From NCBI GenBank assembly GCA_036924285.1, contig JAYKYS010000002.1, forward strand, positions 36,564,501 to 36,628,500: a DNA stretch of 64,000 bases, read 5' to 3'. Source of the DNA: Asterella californica (taxonomy: Eukaryota; Streptophyta; Marchantiopsida; Marchantiales; Aytoniaceae). The notes under the pieces are model-generated. The model saw only the letters and a list, made by a program, of their open reading frames with translations, searched no databases and was not told the origin of the DNA. A program made the position numbers and the translations under genes. Positions within the stretch are counted from its first letter, which is position 1. Every line of letters starts with the position of its first letter. This document shows positions 1 through 12,141 of this stretch, piece by piece.

Positions 1-547
1 TCGAAAGGAGCCCGTATCACGTAAACGTTCGAAGTATCTTCGTCGCTACTTCACATTTCCAAGAAAACCTTTCTGTGTATCTGCGGATAACGTTCGAAGT
101 ATGTTGGAAGAATGTACCAGGCACCTCACCTATCCTGGAAGATCATACCGCATTCCGAAATCTTCTGCTGGAACCTACTGTGCCACAATGCGCACACGGT
201 AACGTATAGTAGCAACGAGTGATAACAGTCCAAAGATACATACTGGCAGCTGTAAGGCTTTGGTCAGAAGGCTAAGTTCCGGCGAAGAAGCTCAACCACT
301 CGCTGGAGAAATAAGATTACTGATGGCCACAACGCTAGAACACAAGAATGATAAACAAACGTCTTCACAATCCCTAAACAGAGACGTAAAGACTACAGAG
401 TTGTAATAACTATATGACAGATAGTAGACAGTCGCCCTACTTCAGAGAAGCAGTGTACTGGAAAACAGATTTTTCATCCACGAACTCTTTCATGAAGCCG
501 ACACATTGACAGGTTTCTAAATATAAAGACCGATCGTCCGCCTTGTA
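1..547. other. Spacer downstream of the eEF1A methyltransferase gene
   Basis: I see no convincing coding region here. The part next to 548 should hold the 3' UTR of the minus-strand methyltransferase gene. A 14-nt word, aacgttcgaagtat, occurs twice (24-37 and 89-102). Nothing else stands out. Confidence 0.5.
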
Positions 548-1291
548 TTAATCCTGCTCCCAGCCTCCTAATCTGGATTGTGGATCGTATGTTGTATACA
601 GCATGAATTCGTTCCCTAATTTGTTTGAGTGAAGTGGACGAAACCCACAAGGACGCGCTTGCAACAGCTCGCGTATGTGACCGCGCTGAACGGCCCCCGT
701 TAAAATCAACATCGGTGATGTTTGCACGTTTCTTGACAGGTACTTCATAGTCTGAACAGTCTTCTCCAGGCACTCCCTGCTCAGATACGGAGGATCAGCC
801 ACGACGATATGAAACGCCTCATGTAACTCTGATGGAACGTCTGTAGGCCGATTGTAATCGTAGAAAACGAAGTCAGCTCCGAATTTGGCGAATCTCTTGT
901 CGTACTCCAGAATGCGCACTGTCAGCTCGGGATAACTCTTTTTCAGCTGTGTGTATAGGGAAGGGCACGCTATACACGCAATGGGCAAAACTGAAGAACT
1001 CTGACTCAGGAAGTGAATTTCGTCCGCTACAGTCTTAGACGTACTCTGCTCATACCAAAACTGGCTCATCCGCCAGTCTTCCTGCACCATGCCGTATTCT
1101 CCCTCCTCCGCTTCCGCCTCGATCTTCTGCTTCTCTTTTAAGAACTCCTGCAGCACCGCAAGCGTCGTAGCGTTGAGCTGTGGGACGTCCTCTTCATCTT
1201 CCATCCCCTCGCTGTCTGCGAGGATGATACCGGAGCACTCTTTGATCCCTTTCGACTTCGATGGCCTTTGGAAATCCCTCCGGACGAGCAC
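548..1291 (-). CDS. eEF1A lysine methyltransferase, EEF1AKMT1/Efm5 family (N6AMT2-like)
   Basis: This is a single-exon SAM-dependent methyltransferase of the N6AMT2/Efm5 family, whose yeast and human members methylate Lys79 of translation elongation factor eEF1A in the cytosol. The open frame codes 247 residues. Met30 (codon at 1202-1204) gives a 218-residue protein starting MEDEEDVPQL, which matches the usual family length and its acidic start, so 1204 is the likelier start. Numbered from the upstream Met, visible family features are WRMSQFWY (73-80), EYDKRF (129-134), FYDYN (143-147), the catalytic DPPY motif (166-169) with following LSRECLEKT, and NEF near the C-terminus (227-229). It is transcribed divergently from the THADA-like gene, with about 350 bp between the start codons. 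No frame damage is visible. The family assignment is firm; the plant substrate is inferred. Confidence 0.93.
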   Translation of the reverse strand: MLVRRDFQRPSKSKGIKECSGIILADSEGMEDEEDVPQLNATTLAVLQEFLKEKQKIEAEAEEGEYGMVQEDWRMSQFWYEQSTSKTVADEIHFLSQSSSVLPIACIACPSLYTQLKKSYPELTVRILEYDKRFAKFGADFVFYDYNRPTDVPSELHEAFHIVVADPPYLSRECLEKTVQTMKYLSRNVQTSPMLILTGAVQRGHIRELLQARPCGFRPLHSNKLGNEFMLYTTYDPQSRLGGWEQD

Positions 1292-1551
1292 AGACCGACA
1301 CCGAAGATTGTTGGTGTCTAGGCAGGCACACGACGACGTCAGAAGCTTTTGACGTGACGCTCCTTGGTACTGGCGCAGGAGACCTTGGTGCTTGCAGGAA
1401 GGAAGTAAGGGCTTTAGGGTTTTAGAAATACTCCCGTCACCCTAACCCATTAGTGCTCGACTGAGCTCTGTTTCGGAGTTCAGACAACGGAGTACATAGG
1501 GGCGAATTTCAATTCGTGCTCTGCCCTGCCGTGCCCTGCCCTGCTGCAGGA
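1292..1551. promoter_or_regulatory. Shared intergenic promoter region between divergent genes
   Basis: The start codons of the minus-strand methyltransferase (1204 or 1291) and the plus-strand THADA-like gene (1552) lie only 260-350 bp apart, so both promoters must fit here or overlap the 5' ends. No clear TATA box is visible. A short CTGCC-rich repeat (1519-1550) sits directly upstream of the THADA ATG. The bidirectional role is inferred from geometry alone. Confidence 0.5.
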
Positions 1552-4500
1552 ATGGCAGGGCGATGGAGAGCACAGCAGCGTCGCAAGCGCTGGACCGATC
1601 ATGCTGCTTTCCTGCCCCAAGGAACGGTGTCGTCCCTGGCGCTTTGGCCTCAGCTGGAGCTTCTAGCGAAGCAATTGACGCTGTTCGAGTCTCAACCTTC
1701 GATTTATGCTCAATTGACCCAGGTGAAACCACTGGGCACAAGGTTGCTGTCATTGCTCCCTGAGCTCCAGTCGAACGAGCGAGCACTGGAAACATGCGTC
1801 AAGACTTTCGTGGAGATTCTGTTCGTGGAGAATTCTCGCCCGTTGCACCGAGGTTTGCTTTCTACCCTCTCGCATGTGCCGCCAGAATATAGTGCTGTTC
1901 TTCGAGGGGCCTTTCAGACTTGCTGCGAGGAGTATGGACCGCGAGGCCCCAGAGAACGCAAGTTTGCCGTGGTGGCTGTGGCGGCATCACTAGCGGGTCT
2001 GCCGCAACCGGGGGTGATGAAGGAAGTTGCGCAGGATTCTGTATTTAACACGGGAAATGCTGCTTGCCACGATGTACGAGGAGTCCTACAGCACGCTCTG
2101 GAAGGAGGACGTCCAACACCCACAATTATGGAGGAAGCACAGAATGCATTGTCCTCCATCTACTACTTGCTGCAGGAGTTCCCCAGATGTTTCTCTCACT
2201 ACATTCGAAGTTCAGGAACCACCAGGAAGTTCGGACAGTCTGGTAAAGTCCAGGAAGCAGGTGTTGCTGAAGATGAAACTGAGAGTACCGAGAAGCCGGC
2301 TGAAGATTTGTTCGGAGCAGTTGTGAGCTTGCTACTTGATGTCCTGCAGACTTCTGTGCTGTCTAGAGACTGTGTGGTGGCAGCTGGGGTAGGTTTGGCT
2401 GCAGCAGCTCAGTTGCACGCCGAAAATGAAGGCCTATCTTTGCTACTCACCCGCATGGCTTTCCCGTCCTCGTACTCTCAGTACACTTTCCGTGCCTTGT
2501 CGTCAGACACAGGTCTGATGATCGAGCAGGGGGGTGGAGAGGTACTTGAGGGAGTTGTTGTCAAGAACCGAGAAGGCAGCTTGTGTTCTGAGATGGAAAA
2601 AGTATCCGAGTTCGGTAAACTTTGCCTCTTTCGAGGAATTCTCACAGCAGTTCCTCGGAACACCCTCAATGCACTACTCCTTCGTGCTCCTCTGTACTCT
2701 AGGGGCCGTGCTGAAGGCGCTGAATCAGTTATCCAGACCCAGGGAACTGAGATTCTTTTGAATAGCTCTTCGGAATCATCGGGTCAAAACAAGTGGCAAG
2801 TTTGGACACTCCTTTACGATGGGATTTTGCCTGCACTTTGTGCATTCTGTGAAAGCTCCGTAGACAGTCACTTCAAATTTCATGCTGTCACGGCGTTGCA
2901 GATTTGCCTCCAGCAGATAAAAACCTCCATTTGTGGACACCTCACGCACTCTCTGTTTTCGGAATTTGTGCTTTCAGCGAGAGGACATAATATTATCTTC
3001 TCAGCTTATGTTCCTTTAACTGCTGCTATGGTCACACGAATACTGCAGTTGATATGGAACAACTGGGAAGACCCCCTGACACAGACAGTGAAGCAGGTTC
3101 AGCTTGTTTTCGACCTCCTGGTGGATGTACAGCTTGTCTATAACAGTGATATGTACTCTAGCAAGGTGGAGGGCCAGACTACAGGGTCCCCTAAATCCTC
3201 CCCACATTCACGAAAGGACGATTTTCTTTATCAGATTGCGAGCGACCTGCTCTCGGCAGGGAGATATCGAAAGGGGAAGTACGTGCCCTTGGCCTCTCTA
3301 GTCCAGAGGATTGGAGCAAGAAAGTTGCTGGGTTTAAAGACAGATTTGCTTTTCCAAACTACACATGCTTTTTCGGATGACGATGTCTGCTGTGCAGTCA
3401 GCACTTTCTACAAGTCCTTCCTCGAGCGACTGAGAGAGGATTGCTGGAGCTCTGAAGGGGTGATGGAGGGTACGATCGCTGCTAGGCGGTTGTGGATACC
3501 TGCCATTCTCTCGGGCTTACTTTCCGGGGATTCTCGGCTGCGAAATAATCTGACAACATACGCTTTACCGGTTGCTCTACAGATTGACTGTGACAGTGTT
3601 CTCCTCATGCTGGACTACATCCTGGACGGTCATTGCAGATCCAGTGAAACGGGTGAAAGTTGTTTGAGCCTTGAGGAGCTCGAAGGAGCAAATGGGTTGC
3701 CTAGGAATCTGTCGATAGACCAGCAAGTGGTGCTCCTAATCTCAGTACTAAAGGTAGCTCGGACTACTGCTCTTGCTTTAGTAGACGGGGCGATTGGCTA
3801 CACGCTCAACCCGTCAGACAAACTCACTGCTAGGTATGAAAGAGATGTTGAAGATGAACTCATATCATCTAAAGTCCTTAAAGAAATGTCTCATGCAGTT
3901 TTCATGATCAAGGGTCAAGCTGTCGAGGTCCATGTGAATCTTTTACTGGCGGCCTTGACCCACAAAGACGACGCACTGCGAGTTGATGCTACAGAGCTTA
4001 TATGCTTGAACCCCAAGACAGCGTCGATGCCCTCACCATTGGAACTGTGCTTGCTTCGTGTAGCCTTGCCTCTTAATATGCGGTGTTCTTCGACATCTTT
4101 CCGCATGAGATGGACCAGTTTCATCAGAAAGTTCTTTCAGCATGTCCGTTCTGCGGTCGAGAGACAACAGAAAGCGACGAATATAGGGAAAGGCCAACAA
4201 GCGCCTTCTCCTGCGAATCAAAAGGATGTAGGTTGTGAAGAAACCTCAAAATCAGCTGTCAGCGTGTACGAGGTGCAGGAATTTATGCAGTGGTTGTCAC
4301 AAATGTTCATATCTTCACTCTATCCATCTGCTCCATATGAACGTAAAAATATGGCAATGGAGCTCTTCTACGCACTCATACAGGTCTGGAGTTTGAACGA
4401 GTTCTGGGATAAGAGACATGCGGAGACTTTGGATTTTTCTCCTTATCACAGAAGCCTGCTGTCAGCAGACTCGACTTTAGTTGTGGTAGGAGCGATAGTC

Positions 4501-7500
4501 GATAGCTGGGACAAACTTAGGGAGAATGCATACAGGATACTTGTTTGTTATCCGACACCTTTACCTGGTCTAGACTCAGAGAGTAAGGTGGAAAGGCTGT
4601 TGAGGTGGGCAAAGAGTTTGGCAAGTAGCCCTCGTGTTCGAGAGAGTGATGCTGGTGCTCTTGCTCTGCGGCTCATCTTTCGCAAATATGTGATCGAATT
4701 AGGTTGGGTTGTCAAGATTCACCCGGAGCCTCATGTCCTGAGGTCGACATCTTCGAGCGAAAATGGATCAAGCTACTTTCCCGCGCGGAAAATGGGAGAA
4801 AGGGTGGTCCAGTATTTCGAGTCGTTGAACGATTGGCTGCAGTGGGGAATCGAGGAGGGAGACAAAGATTTACTCAAGGCCTGTAAACAAAGTTTTGTTC
4901 ATGGGGTTCTGCTTGTGCTGCGATATACCGTTGACGAAGTGGATTGGACTTCTGCCAGCGTGCAATCTTCAGGAGGATTTCGTGCAACTTTTGAGAGGCT
5001 TCTTGCCCTCCTACTGCGTGTCACGTCCTTGGCTCTTTGGGTTGTTTCTGCAGATGCCTTGATTCTGAAATCTAAGCTGGATGAGTCGCCTGCTGGAACC
5101 CTGGATCCCGCAGGAGGAGAACGAGAGCTAACGCGGCTCGACAGCGACAGAGCTGATTTAGATGACGAATATGATAGCGACGTAGAGGAAGGTCTTGCTC
5201 CTGCAGAGCAGATCGTTATGGTTGGGTGCTGGCTCTCTGTGAAGGAGGTATGATCAATCTCAAACCGCTGGTCTGTCTTCCTTACGTTCATGCTAGGTAA
5301 ATGCCCCTACTTATAAGTAGGGAACTGCTTGAGTATAATTATCCTCAAGCAGTCGCGTACTTCTATACGATAGGTAACTTCGTTTTTCTGGGTAGTGGTT
5401 AGACCCACATTCTGTGCCATAGCCGATAGTATACTCTCGGAGTGCTTCAAGCTGAGGGTCGACTCTGACAAATTGTCGTGTGTTATGCTTTATGTCAGGT
5501 TAGTCTTCTTCTTGGGACGATTGCCAGAGCGGTACCGTTGCCAGGTTGCTCTAGTGGTGAGTCTCAGGAGAGAAGGGAAGGAACTGATACTGAGCAGACT
5601 GGGAATTTAGAAACAAACGGTTCCAACGCGATGTTGGATGGAAAGCAGTTGGAAGCTATAGGGTCTCATTTTCTGCAGGTGTTGTTAAGCATGAAACATA
5701 ATGGTGCCATTGACAAGACACGGACTGGGTTCATTGCTCTTTGCGACCGTTTGTTGCGGTCAAGCGATCCTTGGTATGATCACTCAGACTCTGGATCCTT
5801 CGAGCGTGTTTTTAGCGCTCAAAGACTCTTCCCTGTTTTTGATCGGGTCTCAGTTTTTGTTGTATCATCTACAGAAAAGGTACGCAGGCGTGGGCGTCAA
5901 ATCTTCCTCCACTGTACGTTGCCTTTTCTCTTCAACACATAGTAAGCTAACACATCAGACTCTTTCTGTGCAGGCTTAATCGAATGCCTGAATTGTGGTT
6001 GCAACAGCTCATGAAACATACGGGTGCAAAAGGTCAGGTTGTTGATGACTTGTTGAGGAGAAGCGCAGGCATTCCTCCCGCTTTCCTGGCGTTGTTCCTG
6101 GCTGAACCAGACGGTGCACCGAAGAAGATTCTCCCCATGGGCATGCGCTGGTTGCTTAACACCTGCAAAGCGTTTCGCACTGAGGCGAATGGTGAGAGCC
6201 AGACAACTACAGACAATCTGGGTTCGCTGATGGACGACACGGACGGACACATAGGTGGGGCAGTCGGGGTAAACTCAAAGGCTGACTCCACTAAAACGGT
6301 GGCAGGAACTGATCTACCCAAAGCTTTGAAGTCACGCGACGAGGGTGTCGTTCCAACCGTGCATGCCTTCAATGTGTTGAGAGTCGCATTTCATGACACA
6401 AATTTGGCGACTGATACTTCAGGATTTTGTGCTGAGGGTCTAATGACGGCTGTACAGGCATTCGCTTCCCCACATTGGGAAATCAGAAACGCTGCTACTC
6501 TAGCCTTCGCTGCTCTTGTGCATCGGATGATCGGGTTCCTGAATGTTTACCAACGGGAATCTGCTCGACGGGCAATCACAGGCTTTGAGTTCTTCCACAG
6601 GTACGCCCTTCAAGCTGCTGGCAATCCTTTGATCTTCCATTTCTGCTGCCCTTTATCTTGAATGCGGGGTCATAACGTTGGAGTCAGTTCAGAGTTGCAT
6701 ATGCTGCGAGTGTGAAGTGACTCATTCGCTAAGTTAAACAGAGTTTTGTAGCTGTTCCTAATCATCCATGACTTGGCCCTATAGATATCCTACACTACAT
6801 CCTTTCCTCCTAGAAGAGTTGAGGTCTGCAACTTGGCAGTTGGAGCATGGAGCAACCGAAGGAGTAGATAACGGCGATGGACTGGCCAGCTCGCTCCACC
6901 CCAGCTTGGCTCCTGTATTGATCATTTTATCACGCCTGAAACCTTCATTCATCAACAGTGATGTAGAAGACTGGCTCAACCCTTCTGCATTTATGCCCTA
7001 CGTATCTCAGTGTGCCACTCAGCGTAACCTTCAAGTCCGGGTGTTGTCATCACGCGCTTTAGCGCCTCTGGTGTCTTCTGAGGATTTGTTTGGAGTTTTG
7101 GTCGACTTGGCTCGAAGTTTACCAACTTCAGCAGAAACCAAAAATTTACAGCAAAGGCTTAGATCCACAGATAGATCGTCGGACGGAGTGCGGGTGTCTG
7201 AGTTGAGTACGGTTTCGTCGTACAATGCCATTCACGGTGTTCTTTTACAGATGGACGCTCTGTTCGCTTCTAACTGCGTCAGTCTTCCCGATAGGGATCT
7301 TCAGGGAAAAATCGTGACACATATCTCCGACGTGGTCAAAGAATGCTCATGGCTGGGCTCGATCAGACACTGCTCCTGTTCCATAGTAGTCAGTGCATTC
7401 TTGGATATGTTGGGCGCTCTTCTTGAACTTGCAGAAGTCTATCAACAAGAGGATACAGCAACTGATCCACAAAGCGTCAGTAATCAGCTCCGCCAGCTAC

Positions 7501-9284
7501 TCACCTTCTTAACTCACGACTGTATAGAGGACACCCTGAATGGATCATCCAGTCGGCATGATCCAACTCGAGTCCGCCTCTGTGAGAAAGCAGCGAAGCT
7601 GTTCTTCCAGGGAATATTTACGCAGGGCTTTCCGGAGGACGACGATGAAGCACGTTGGAAAGTCACCACGACTCTCGAGCGGACGTTGTCGGATGCTAGT
7701 TATGAAGTCCGGCTCACAACGCTTAAAGTTCTGAAGCAGTATTGTAGCTTCCCCCACACGACAGCAGCAGCACCGGGCGCTGATATGATAGCTCGCGAGA
7801 GTTCGAACATGTACAGGAACTTCAGTTTTTTGAGACCCGCCATTATTTACCGGTTGAGAACCGAGACGCATCCTCTGTGCGTACGGCGCATTCTCCAGTT
7901 GATTTTTTCTTGGTCGTTGATGGACAGACGTGTTTGTGTGACGAAGTCCTCCGGCCAAGCAGCAGGTCCTCACTGCAGCCTGAAGATAGCCACGAGTTTT
8001 GATGGAAAAGATTCGGCGTGGGGTAGTTCCATGTCCGCCCGTAGTCTTTGGTATGCGCTAGTGAAGATATATACGTCTGCGAGACAAATGAAGACGAAAG
8101 AAGCGTCAGTTCGCTGTCTTGGTGGGTCTTTGCAGCACGTCAGGAGCGTAGTCGAGCAGCTGACGAGCCCCACGCGCAGAGAGGGAGAAGCATCGTCCGT
8201 CTCCGACGAGGAAGAACGATGGGAGTACGTGAAGGACGTTCTCAAGACGTGGTTGGTCATAACCAAGAAGCACTCCCGCGCCAGTGAATCGGTCAACTTC
8301 CGTAGGGCTATCGCCGAGGCCATCGTAGCTTCAGGATGGCTGGAGGACACAGACTGGCTTGGGGAAGGTCTTGGTGGACGACACGGTGCCCACGGGAGAG
8401 CCGTTTTGGAGGAGTATGGTAAGGCTATCCTTTCTGTGTGGTGCACGACCATCAAACTCCTGGAGGATGAGGATTTGGAATTGAGGCAAAATCTCTCGCT
8501 AGAAGTTCTCGGTGTGATTGCAATCTCAGGTTTGGTCCCAGAGGTTGTGCCTGCCCAGGTGGAGAAGGTGATCCAAGTGAGCTTTGACTTCCTAACTTCC
8601 CGACTGGGGACTTGGGGAGAGTATTATTCTGTCCTTGCCGACTGGTTAATTGGCTCGGACATTGATTTCACCCTCAATAACAGTAATGGTGATTTAGTCC
8701 GGCGGCTTTTTGACAAGGAGATTGACAACCATCACGAGGAGGAGTTGCTGTTTGTCCAACTTTGCAGCTCACACCTTGAAAAGTTCATCAGTTTACGCCG
8801 CAAACAAGACTATACCGACCAGGACGATTGTTCCGTAGGAGGTCATTTCAGATCTTCTATCCAAGAACTTAGTCTGCGAAGTTGGAGGATGAGGCATTTG
8901 AGCCAGGCGAAACTGTGCGCTGAATTCAGCGTGCAGAGCCTGAACAGCATCGAGTGGGTAGGGGGAGTCACAAACCACCAGGACACGTTCAAAATTTTGT
9001 ATCGTAGTCTATTAGGTCTCCTCACATTTTCTGGGTACAGGAAGGATGTGGGACTCGTCTGCAAAATAGAAGAAGCTGAGCCGGTAGAGTTGTCGACTGG
9101 GCTAACCGAGTTGACAGCTCTTCTGAAACAGCTGTCTTTAAATCCTCTGGTTTCTAACATCCTACTGCTAGTTCTGGTCGCTTACGAGCAGCAGCTGGGA
9201 CTTCATTTAGGCAGCGATGAATTTAAACATCAACTTGGAAATGCTTTTATCACGAGCTTTGAACCTCTTTTCCTCATTAGATAA
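1552..9284 (+). CDS. THADA: THADA/Trm732-like tRNA 2'-O-methylation partner (DUF2428, HEAT-type)
   Basis: Model: join(1552-5247, 5499-5773, 5974-6600, 6785-9284), giving 2365 residues. All introns are GT-AG and keep frame across phases 0, 2 and 2. THADA/Trm732 proteins are large helical-repeat scaffolds that work with the FTSJ1/Trm7 methyltransferase to 2'-O-methylate nucleotide 32 of certain tRNAs. Recognition rests on the DUF2428 core. This has an acidic linker (DSDRADLDDEYDSDVEEG) and then GCWLSVKE across the exon 1/2 junction to VSLLLG. It continues with TGFIALCDRLLRSSDPW across junction 2/3, RRSAGIPPAFLALFLAEPDG, and FFHR joined to YPTLHPFLLEEL across junction 3/4. The ATG at 1552 is the first in frame; the frame also stays open upstream without an ATG. 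Exon 1 is an unusually long 3.7 kb. Plant THADA-like proteins are of similar size. The exact splice sites are hand-derived but mutually consistent. Confidence 0.92.
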
Positions 9285-9853
9285 AATTAAGGTTCGTAAC
9301 TGCATATTGCAGCAAAAGAGAATCATTGAGTCTGGTTCGAGTACAATTCAGTTCTCAAATTCCCTCCTACGTTTTACACCCTAAAATCATGACATCCTGT
9401 CATAACAATAACACATAGTTTTCAACCATCTAGACTCTATGAAAATGTGTAAAATTTGGTTGCTGGTCCCAAGTGATCGTTGAGAAAGCTCAACTTGAGG
9501 AATGGAAGCTCCCGACAGGATTATGTTCTAGTGTTCCCATACTTCTAGTCATCTGTATCTTTTTCCCTGTATGTCCTAACACTAGATCATATTAAGAAAA
9601 TAAGATGCAGCACCTTTCACCTGACGTTCCTACGGTCAGCAGTACTACAACCCTGCTTTGGAGTGACTTTTCATGGACGACAACATCGGAGGGTTTGAGA
9701 ACTGAAACCTACTGTTACATTGTACAAATGCCACTGCTTTGTGTGGATGAATTTAAATGATCCTTCGAGCTTCACAAAGATTTCCTGTCCTATCCTGCTT
9801 CGACCTCACAAAAGTGAGGTACAGTGGAAGAAGAACTCGTTTGACCAGTATAA
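9285..9853. other. Convergent 3' spacer between THADA-like and FolD genes
   Basis: AT-rich sequence between two convergent stop codons, so it should contain both 3' UTRs and polyadenylation signals. I see no ORF with family features and no repeat. Confidence 0.5.
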
Positions 9854-11903
9854 TCAAGCGGGTTCCACAAACATACGTTTCGCACTGTCGAGAGTGTTTT
9901 GGAGCAACATGGCAATGGTCATGGGACCAACTCCTCCTGGTACAGGGGTAATGTATCCCGCTACCTTCTTTGCTTCTTCGAAATCAACGTCTCCAACAAG
10001 TCGGTAACCAGTTTTCTTGCTTGGATCGTCTACTGAATTTGTGCCAACGTCGATGACAGCAGCACCAGGCTTGATCCAGTCACCCTTAATCTGCAGTTCA
10101 GACAAGAAAGTAAGGACGGACTAATAGATTTAAAATGTCAAGTTATAACCAGCTTTAGGCTCAAGTCGCAAGGAGCAATGCATCTTCTGAAATATGCTAC
10201 GAGCTTTGACTGCTGTTTTATCATTGTCACGATAAATTTCCGCCGAGTATTAACTCACCATCAGGGGTTGGCCTGCCGCAGCTATGACAATGTCCGCCTC
10301 CTTGACTATCGATTGAGGGTCTTTAGTGCGCGAGTGAACAATGGTAACTGTGGCGTCAAGGCTATTTAGCATCAACGCCACTGGCATGCCTACGATGTTA
10401 CTACGTCCCACCACTACTGCCCTCTTTCCGGCAATCGTGATGCCACTCCTTTTTAGCAGCTCGATACATCCCTGTCAACTCGTTGCAAGTTAGTTACATC
10501 TTTAATCAGCTGTCCACGACTCAACCAAACGACAGTGTACAACAAATAACAATGGACTAGGAACTCTGTCTCAGAGGAAGGCAATCACTACTACCATTTC
10601 TTAGCAGCCAGGAAATCCAAGCATATCTAAGCACCGGTAAAATTCCAAGCCAAAGGAACACGGAAAGAGAGAGGTCTAAACTGCTAAAGTACATATTTAG
10701 TATCAAGGATCATAGGCAAGAAAAGACAGAAATGCTTTTCGCCAACTCAGGTTGGTGATGGAAGTTGGATCCTTGACAGTAAAACCAAACACAATTTACC
10801 TTTGGAGTGCAGGGAGCGAACAAAGGATCCCTGCCCTTCATAGTGAGATTTCCGATGTTGAGCGGGTGAAACCCGTCGACATCTTTCTCGATACTGACGG
10901 CTAGCAAGATCCTCCTTTCATTGACATGCTTTGGAAGAGGTAACTGCACCAGTATACCTGCGAAAGCAAGTCCAAACTACCGTAAGTACTCTTTTCTGTC
11001 ACTGAAGCAAGTTGTCAATCTCTTTCAATACACATCGAACCAAACTTACAGGCACGTTCTGCCCAGCGCGGAGATGTTAGCTGTTCGCAAGGAGGCTTGT
11101 CTACAACGGATCCTCTCTTTCAAACCCAAATAACCAGCATAAATAAGGACCCATTAAATCGAATAATATTTCAAGTCCAACCAACTTGCTGCTCAAAATT
11201 CTACTTTACACCGCAAACATGGCATGTGTCCAGTACTGACAGTCACAATGGGCCTGACTCTGTCGTGGAAAACGAACGCACCGTGAATTTCATCATTAGC
11301 ATTGAGCTCTAGCACCGCATCTAAAATTTCCTCCTCGGTAGCAGTGGCTGGCAGATCTACATTGAAGGATTTGATCCCAACTTCAGCACAAGCTTTTCTT
11401 TTCATCCGCACGTAAGTCTGAGAATCCTTCCTTTCTCCAACAATGACCACAGCTAGCCCAGGAACCTAAAGACCACGCATAAAACAGCATGAGCACTCGT
11501 CTATAGCCTACGACTTCAGTAACTGTCGCGTTGTAGCCAGCATTGTCCGAATTGCCTACTACTCAGTATAATCCGAAGCTAATGAAGTCACCCTTCATCT
11601 GACAATGGCTCATACATGAAACTGAACTTAGCTTCAACGAGACGTTTCAAGCAGGATCAAAAATCGCAGATTCAGCGTGCTCAATGAGATACAAAATCTC
11701 TTTTCCTGTCAAACTAGACAACCACGACTAAAGAGATGCAAATCTTGGCTACCGTAGCAGCGGAACTAGTCAAACTTGGAACCGGTCGAACTCACTTTGT
11801 CGCTGCGTTCCTTTAGGGTCGTAATCTCCTGCGCAACGCTCCAGTGAATAGTCTTGGCGATGGCTTTGCCATCGATTATCTGCGCACCCTCCCACTGCGC
11901 CAT
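9854..11903 (-). CDS. FOLD: Bifunctional methylenetetrahydrofolate dehydrogenase/cyclohydrolase FolD
   Basis: Model: complement(join(9854-10090, 10259-10471, 10800-10957, 11282-11465, 11796-11903)), giving 299 residues, the usual length for cytosolic plant FolD. It interconverts 5,10-methylene-THF and 10-formyl-THF using NADP in one-carbon metabolism. Visible features are YVRMK (Tyr54 and Lys58 of the catalytic YxxxK), VQLPLP (101-106), the conserved Asp125 in [14 protein letters not shown] (146-151), the nucleotide-binding GRSNIVGMP (172-180), and the signature [10 protein letters not shown] (270-279). All four introns have clean GT-AG signals and frame-preserving phases. The start [13 protein letters not shown] has no recognisable transit peptide, so a cytosolic location is inferred. 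An upstream 67-codon ORF (12141-11938) precedes the start by about 35 nt. Confidence 0.95.
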
Positions 11904-11937
11904 GGCAGATTTCCACTTTTCCTCCACAAGATCCTAT

Positions 11938-12141
11938 TTACTCACTTCTTCTCTCGTGAATAGCTATGCAATCCACTCTCCCCACTCTCGTCTGACAGCG
12001 AGCAGAGTGTGTCCGAGACTCCGAGTGCCCTGAGGAAACGCGGCTAGGATCTGTGGTTACCGGAGCTTCCGGTAACCACTTCGTTCTCGGATTGGGTCCG
12101 TGCGGCGGCGCCGGACACACAGGAGAGCTCCGGTCGTCCAT
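11938..12141 (-). other. Upstream ORF in the presumed FolD leader
   Basis: A 67-codon ATG-started ORF in GC-rich sequence ends about 35 nt before the FolD start codon. The peptide (MDDRSSPVCPAPP...) matches no family I know and cannot be joined to FolD exon 1 through a convincing intron. It may act as a uORF if transcription starts upstream of 12141, or it may simply be promoter sequence. Confidence 0.3.

Noticed and set aside
5774..5973. Reading through THADA intron 2 as coding sequence
   Set aside because: The frame stays open to 5942, but the encoded residues break the DUF2428 pattern, while splicing restores SDPWLNRMPELWLQQL in frame.
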